The position numbers and the translations under genes are program-made. A stretch of DNA of 64,000 nucleotides from Leptodesmis sichuanensis A121 (GTDB lineage: Bacteria > Cyanobacteriota > Cyanobacteriia > Leptolyngbyales > Leptolyngbyaceae). The notes under the pieces were generated by a model. That model was not told the DNA's origin. It searched no databases and saw nothing but the letters and a program-made list of their open reading frames with translations. The number at the start of each line of letters is the position of its first letter. Position 1 is the first letter of the stretch. This document shows positions 55,803-64,000 of this stretch, one piece after another. The stretch is from NCBI RefSeq assembly GCF_021379005.1, contig NZ_CP075171.1:2170001-2234000 (forward strand), given 5' to 3'.

Positions 55803-57818
55803 ATGAACTCGCTTTTTCAGCTAATTGGTCTAGGAATGGGGGTATTACTCGCTGTTAGCCATACCTCTCCTGCGATCGCCCAGGCAGCCTCGAAGACCAC
55901 TACACAACCCAAAGAGAGTAGTCAGGCGGTCACACCAGATGCTGCAAAACTACCTGCCAACAGTGCAGAGCAGAAGCCTCCCTCCCGTGCTGACTCAGCC
56001 CTTAGCCCTCAGCCTTCAATACAACCTGAAGCGAACCCTTCCGCTACTGACAAACCCACCCCAACCTCAGTAACCCACTCTGTACCCACGCCAGAGGCAG
56101 CTAAACAGGCTTCAGATCCTGTAACTCAGTCGGCCCAAAACTCATCCCCCACCACCGAACCGTCACTGGAGGTCAATCCTGCGCCAGTAACTCCCCTGGC
56201 TCCTACTTTTACATCTCCAGCCCCAGCCATCCCAACCACAGAACCCCTGATCCCCACTCAACCGATTGGTTCTGCCAAACCTGGTGCTGCCCCCGATTAT
56301 TTGAACCCTTCGCCAAATCCGCTGAGTCTGCCAACGAAGCCTGAGGAGGTGAAACTGCGGGGTATTCAGCCCATTACCCTGCAGCAAGCTTTAGAACTGG
56401 CAAAACGTAATAACCCTGGCCTACAAAGTACCTATTTCCAGTATGAACGGAGTCGCGCTCAGGTACGTCAGGCACAGGCCGCTTTATACCCCACCCTAGG
56501 CGTTCAGGGTAGCATTACCCAATCGCTCTCGGCACAAGCAGCTTTGCAGGCGAAGGCACAGCAGAGAGCATTTGAAGAAGCGGGTGTTCCCGAAGAACTT
56601 CGGCAAAATAACCCTCCTCTTCAAGCCTCCCTTGGGTTACAGGGAACTTTTCAAGTAGGGTATAACATCTTCACTTCAGGTCGGCGACCCGCTCAAATTC
56701 GGGCGGCTGAACAACAACTGCGTTCGGATCAACTCCAGATCGAAGTCAATTGGCAACAACTTCAGTTGGATGTTTCCAATGCTTACTACAACCTGCAACA
56801 GGCTGATGAAGCCGTTCGGATTGCCCAATCTGCTGTTCGTAATGCAGAAGCCAGCCTGCGAGATACGATCGCATTAGAACGGGCGGGTTTAGGAACTCGA
56901 TTTGATGTGCTGCGTGCTCAGGTGCAGTTAGCGAACAATCAGCAGCAACTCACCAGTGCTCTGGGATCCCAACAGATCAACCGTCGTACCCTGGCACAAC
57001 TTCTGTCAATTTCTCCCTCCATTGATCTGGCTGCGGCTGATCCGGTGCAAATTGCGGGTCGCTGGCCACTCTCACTAGAAGATACGATTGTTCTGGCGTT
57101 AAAAAACCGGGCAGAATTAGAGCAACTTCTGGCCCAACGCGAGCTTGCCGAGCAGCAGAAAAAAGCGGCTTTAGCGTCTTTGGGGCCAACTCTTGCTTTA
57201 GCAGTGCAGTACAACACCGTGAATAATCTGAGAGATCAGTTAGGGTTTGGTAATGGGTACAGTGCAGGTCTGCAAATGAATTGGGACTTCTTCCAGGGTG
57301 GAGCAGCCAGGGCACAGGCCAATCAGCAGGAGGCGAACAAGGCGATCGCTGAGGCCAACTTTGCCAATACCCGTAACCAAATTCGGCTTCAGGTCGAAAC
57401 GGCTTACTCCAATCTCGGTACCAGTTTCCAGAACATCGACACCAGCAGACAGGCGGTTGTTCAAGCGCGTGAGGCCCTACGATTAGCGCGACTGCGGTTC
57501 CAGGCAGGTGTCGGCACACAAACCGATGTAATTAATTCGGAAAATGACCTGACGAATGCTGAAGGAAATTTAGTCAGATCCATCCTGGACTACAATCGAG
57601 CACTGGCCCAATTGACTCGTGCCGTCACCAATCTGCCGATTCCCAGCGGCTCCCAAATTCCCTCCATTCCCACGGATTCCCCCACAGCTCCAGCTAATTC
57701 CCCCGCTGCTCCTCCCTCTACGTCTAATCCAAATCCTTCTATTTCTACTCCAGAAAATCCCTCCACATCTACGCCAGCGAATCCCCCTACTTCTTCTCCT
57801 TCCCCTTCTGCTCCATAA
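55803..57818 (+). CDS. TolC-family outer-membrane efflux protein
   Basis: A 671-residue protein. A signal peptide (LIGLGMGVLLAVSHTSPAIA, cleavage near AIAQA) is followed by a long Pro/Ser/Thr-rich region (about 32-195). The TolC core covers about 195-610: LQQALELAKRNNPGLQ, two long helical pairs, and the repeated VDNAYYNLQ-like LDVSNAYYNLQQADEAV. The last 60 residues are again Pro/Ser-rich. It would form the outer-membrane channel for exporters located elsewhere. The Pro-rich ends may span peptidoglycan. Confidence 0.87.
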   Translation: MNSLFQLIGLGMGVLLAVSHTSPAIAQAASKTTTQPKESSQAVTPDAAKLPANSAEQKPPSRADSALSPQPSIQPEANPSATDKPTPTSVTHSVPTPEAAKQASDPVTQSAQNSSPTTEPSLEVNPAPVTPLAPTFTSPAPAIPTTEPLIPTQPIGSAKPGAAPDYLNPSPNPLSLPTKPEEVKLRGIQPITLQQALELAKRNNPGLQSTYFQYERSRAQVRQAQAALYPTLGVQGSITQSLSAQAALQAKAQQRAFEEAGVPEELRQNNPPLQASLGLQGTFQVGYNIFTSGRRPAQIRAAEQQLRSDQLQIEVNWQQLQLDVSNAYYNLQQADEAVRIAQSAVRNAEASLRDTIALERAGLGTRFDVLRAQVQLANNQQQLTSALGSQQINRRTLAQLLSISPSIDLAAADPVQIAGRWPLSLEDTIVLALKNRAELEQLLAQRELAEQQKKAALASLGPTLALAVQYNTVNNLRDQLGFGNGYSAGLQMNWDFFQGGAARAQANQQEANKAIAEANFANTRNQIRLQVETAYSNLGTSFQNIDTSRQAVVQAREALRLARLRFQAGVGTQTDVINSENDLTNAEGNLVRSILDYNRALAQLTRAVTNLPIPSGSQIPSIPTDSPTAPANSPAAPPSTSNPNPSISTPENPSTSTPANPPTSSPSPSAP

Positions 57819-57871
57819 TTGGAGTGTAGAGTGCTTGTTTCGGGTAGCCCATCTCAACAGAAGCGTTGCTT

Positions 57872-58975
57872 ATGAATCGTTCCCTTCCAGTTCGTTCATC
57901 CCCATCTCAGTGGTCTGCTCGATCGCAGCGTCTCCGTTTATCGCTGTCCGTGGCTGGATTGGCGGCATTGATAGCGCTTGGAGCCTCCCAGAAGGTTCTG
58001 CAGGCTCAAACGGCGGATGCCATGACAGAAAGTGCTCCAGCTTCTGTTGATACGATTTCCCCAGCGACACCAGAGGTTGTTCCCTCTTCGATTCCCGCTC
58101 CCCAACCCCCGCTCCCCGTTTCTCCTCAAAGTATTGAACCGGCTCCCCCAATTGATTATTCTGCACCCCCTGCGGTTGCTCCCTCAGCAACCCCTAACGA
58201 ACCTTTCATTGATGCAACGGATTACAGCCTGGGGGCTACCCATCGCAGTCGTGACCTGCCTGCCACTGCATCATCCATTGTTAGTCGAGGAGTTCAACTT
58301 CCGGCTGCATCCCTCTCCTCAGTGCAGATCGGCCCGCTCAGTGTGGTTAGCTCCGGCATTGGCATCGGGTCGCTTCCTTCCGTCAAAGAGTTTTACCGTC
58401 GCACTCTCCCTCCCTTAGGACGATTGGGGAATGGGAATATTCGGCTGATCTTTCCCCTGTCAATTCCGGCTCCCATTACTTCGGTATTCGGCTGGCGGAT
58501 TCATCCTATCTCTGGCGATCCGCGTTTTCACATGGGCACTGATCTGGGCGCACCTTTAGGAACTCCAGTGCTGGCCGCTTATGCAGGCCGGGTGGCGATC
58601 GCAGACTTTTTAGGCGGGTATGGCCTTGCGATCGTACTGGATCACAACAAGGGCACTCAGCAAACTCTGTATGGTCACCTGTCGGAGATTTTTGTCAAAC
58701 AGGGCGAGTTGGTGAAACAAGGCTCTGTTATTGGACGAGTGGGCAGTACGGGTAATTCTACAGGCGCTCACCTGCACTTTGAATTTCGCCAACTCACTCC
58801 CGATGGTTGGGTAGCTCTGGATCCAGGTTCTCAATTGGAATATGCCCTAGCAGAACTCGTCAAAGTGCTGGCCGTTTCCGAAAAAGGAATTGCGATCGCA
58901 AAAGGTATGCCGATATCCCGCCAGGGACAGGTAGGGGCTTCTGGCGAAATTAACTGGAACGAACCTCAACAGTAG
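57872..58975 (+). CDS. M23 family metallopeptidase (LytM-like)
   Basis: A 367-residue protein. A signal or anchor (LRLSLSVAGLAALIALGA, about 19-36) is followed by a Pro/Ser-rich region to about 190. The M23 domain comes last: ligands in RFHMGTDLGAP (His and Asp, about 220) and GAHLHFEFR (about 298). It would cut peptidoglycan cross-bridges, or recruit amidases if inactive; the ligands are all present. I chose ATG 57872, two codons after the TTG that also opens the frame. It follows the TolC gene by 53 bp, suggesting co-expression. Confidence 0.9.
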   Translation: MNRSLPVRSSPSQWSARSQRLRLSLSVAGLAALIALGASQKVLQAQTADAMTESAPASVDTISPATPEVVPSSIPAPQPPLPVSPQSIEPAPPIDYSAPPAVAPSATPNEPFIDATDYSLGATHRSRDLPATASSIVSRGVQLPAASLSSVQIGPLSVVSSGIGIGSLPSVKEFYRRTLPPLGRLGNGNIRLIFPLSIPAPITSVFGWRIHPISGDPRFHMGTDLGAPLGTPVLAAYAGRVAIADFLGGYGLAIVLDHNKGTQQTLYGHLSEIFVKQGELVKQGSVIGRVGSTGNSTGAHLHFEFRQLTPDGWVALDPGSQLEYALAELVKVLAVSEKGIAIAKGMPISRQGQVGASGEINWNEPQQ

Positions 58976-59179
58976 ATAACAACCTTTAACGTTGGTTGTT
59001 AAAGCTATTTGCCTCTTCGGTAGATGGGGCAAACGTCAGGCATTTTTCAACACTGGTGGTTTCAAGCAACCAGTCTTTTTTCTTCTTTTCCACAAAAACC
59101 GCGCTGAACTCAAAACTCCTACCCAGAGGCGGATGTAGCAAGTTGGCAAAACTTTTTCAAACTTTTTCAGTCAAAGATG
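58976..59179. other. Spacer upstream of rRNA promoter
   Basis: About 200 bp between the M23 gene and the rRNA promoter. AACCTTTAACGTTGGTTGTTAAAG just past the M23 stop forms a weak hairpin. The rest shows AAACTTTTTCAAACTTTTTC repeats at 59149-59170. No gene was seen. Confidence 0.5.
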
Positions 59180-59208
59180 TTGACAGGAGTAGAGGAGTTC
59201 GTTAGATT
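59180..59208 (+). promoter_or_regulatory. rRNA operon promoter
   Basis: A perfect -35 TTGACA (59180-59185) is followed after 17 bp by TAGATT (59203-59208), which matches the -10 consensus at four of six positions. It lies about 195 bp before the 16S gene. The transcribed leader would run from about 59215 to 59402. Confidence 0.75.
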
Positions 59209-59402
59209 AGTAAAGCGCGGTGAGGGAAGCCAAGTGAAAGCGGCGACCGAGCCGAGGCCGGAACCTAGATAAATTAATAGTTTGAAAGCCAGAATAGCAC
59301 TAAAACCCTGTCAAGGAAATAGGACTTAAGGAAAACTTAAGTCAGTTAAAACGAAGCCAGGGATTTGTCGATGAGACGAGTTCTTGGTGCCAAATCAAAT
59401 TC

Positions 59403-60896
<1,494 letters not shown>

Positions 60897-61013
60897 TAGG
60901 GAGACCTGCCACTCTGACCTGAAAGCTAATGAGTAAATAGGGACAGAGCTGGTCAACCCAAGGTCGGTCAGGGAATTAGCGCAGGCTTTCAAACTAATCT
61001 AGGTTTGGTTCAT

Positions 61014-61087
<74 letters not shown>

Positions 61088-61177
61088 CCTTGACAGGAGT
61101 TGTGGGTTAACAGTTTTGAGCACTGAATTATTGGTTGATTCGAAGTTCAGAACTTAAAATTCAGAACTCTTGTGCAT

Positions 61178-61250
61178 GGGGGTTTAGCTCAGTTGGTAGA
61201 GCGCCTGCTTTGCAAGCAGGATGTCAGCAGTTCGAGTCTGCTAACCTCCA
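61178..61250 (+). tRNA. trnA-UGC: tRNA-Ala (TGC)
   Basis: A 73-nt tRNA. The acceptor GGGGGTT pairs with AACCTCC, the anticodon loop TTTGCAA gives TGC, and the T loop is TTCGAGT. The 3' CCA is not encoded. It is the second tRNA in the 16S-23S spacer, the common cyanobacterial arrangement. Confidence 0.97.
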
Positions 61251-61480
61251 GTGGCTATAGAAAGCCAAGCCAGCGATGGAATGGTCAGCACCTTATCTAG
61301 TTGGTCTAGAAAGGCTGCTGGGATTAATTCCAGCGAGAGAACCTTGAAAACTGCATAGCGAGAAGTCAGGTAGAAGACTAGGGAATAGGGAGGAGAGAAT
61401 AGGGAATAGGAAATAGTCCTAAGCGCTATCCTGCTAACCCGACAACCTAGTAAGACACAGACACCAATGAAATTTTTAGT
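61251..61480 (+). other. 16S-23S spacer after tRNA-Ala, with repeat insertion
   Basis: The spacer contains the conserved element GAACCTTGAAAACTGCATAG (61337-61356), used in rRNA processing and antitermination in cyanobacteria. A GGGAATAGGGAGGAGAG-type short-repeat stretch (61379-61414) sits inside the region just before the 23S gene. Confidence 0.7.

Positions 61481-64000
<2,520 letters not shown>

Overview
The window looks like the chromosome of a filamentous, Leptolyngbya-like cyanobacterium. This rests on many GCGATCGC (HIP1) octamers, a cyanobacterial 16S-tRNAIle-tRNAAla-23S rRNA operon, the chlorophyll-synthesis vinyl reductase BciB, an SLH-porin, and several families of short tandem repeats between genes. 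The genus cannot be fixed by eye. Most of the window is ordinary chromosomal housekeeping and envelope genes. No phage, plasmid, CRISPR array or secondary-metabolite cluster was seen.

Layout. 1-2.5 kb: leftward group bciB, a YcbX-like MOSC protein and an RNase HI cut by the window edge. 2.6-5.3 kb: a two-gene ABC exporter. 5.4-7.4 kb: a small cyanobacterial protein, then a small coiled-coil protein abutting an SbcD-like nuclease. 7.6-10.3 kb: a membrane-anchored propeptide-like protein followed by a secreted subtilisin-like protease. 10.6-14.4 kb: a large orphan multi-PAS histidine kinase. 14.4-16.6 kb: an intact IS1634-family element with a 6-bp target duplication, sitting inside a MITE-like repeat with about 40-bp inverted ends. 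16.7-25.8 kb: rhomboid protease, gcvT, gcvH, a transposase fragment, clpB, an iron-uptake-type porin, gloA and eno. 26-30.6 kb: orphan sugar-binding lipoprotein, SH3 protein, peptidoglycan-binding protein, Uma2 nuclease and a LivH-type permease. 30.7-34.8 kb: a DUF1611 (DgcN-like) protein and a DgcA-like epimerase, with a papain-type C1 peptidase and a chagasin-type cysteine-protease inhibitor between them. 34.9-40.3 kb: S41, S9A and retropepsin-like proteases and small secreted proteins. 40.5-48.6 kb: a leftward surface-polysaccharide cluster (three GT2 enzymes, a Wzx-like flippase, a UDP-galactopyranose-mutase-like flavoprotein and a GT39 enzyme). 49.1-51.4 kb: a ferritin-like secreted protein, an ECF sigma factor and a cupin-containing anti-sigma factor. 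51.6-59 kb: membrane hydrolase, EI24/CysZ-like protein, a permease and TIGR03943 pair, a TolC-type outer-membrane protein and an M23 peptidase. 59.2 kb to the end: rRNA operon, with the 23S gene cut by the right edge.

Two themes stand out. First, the window is rich in envelope proteases, and two of them have an inhibitor-like gene next door: the propeptide-like protein beside S8, and chagasin beside C1. Second, repeat sequences have touched coding regions. One intergenic-type repeat lies in frame inside the kinase ATPase domain, a transposase remnant appears to supply the tail of a glycosyltransferase, and two genes carry small tandem duplications across their stop codons. A roughly 70-bp dispersed repeat occurs three times. 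A nested hairpin region upstream of the ferritin-like gene is a candidate structured RNA. None of these amounts to a demonstrated new system; the protease-inhibitor pairs, the sigma/anti-sigma/ferritin-like neighbourhood and the structured leader are the best leads.
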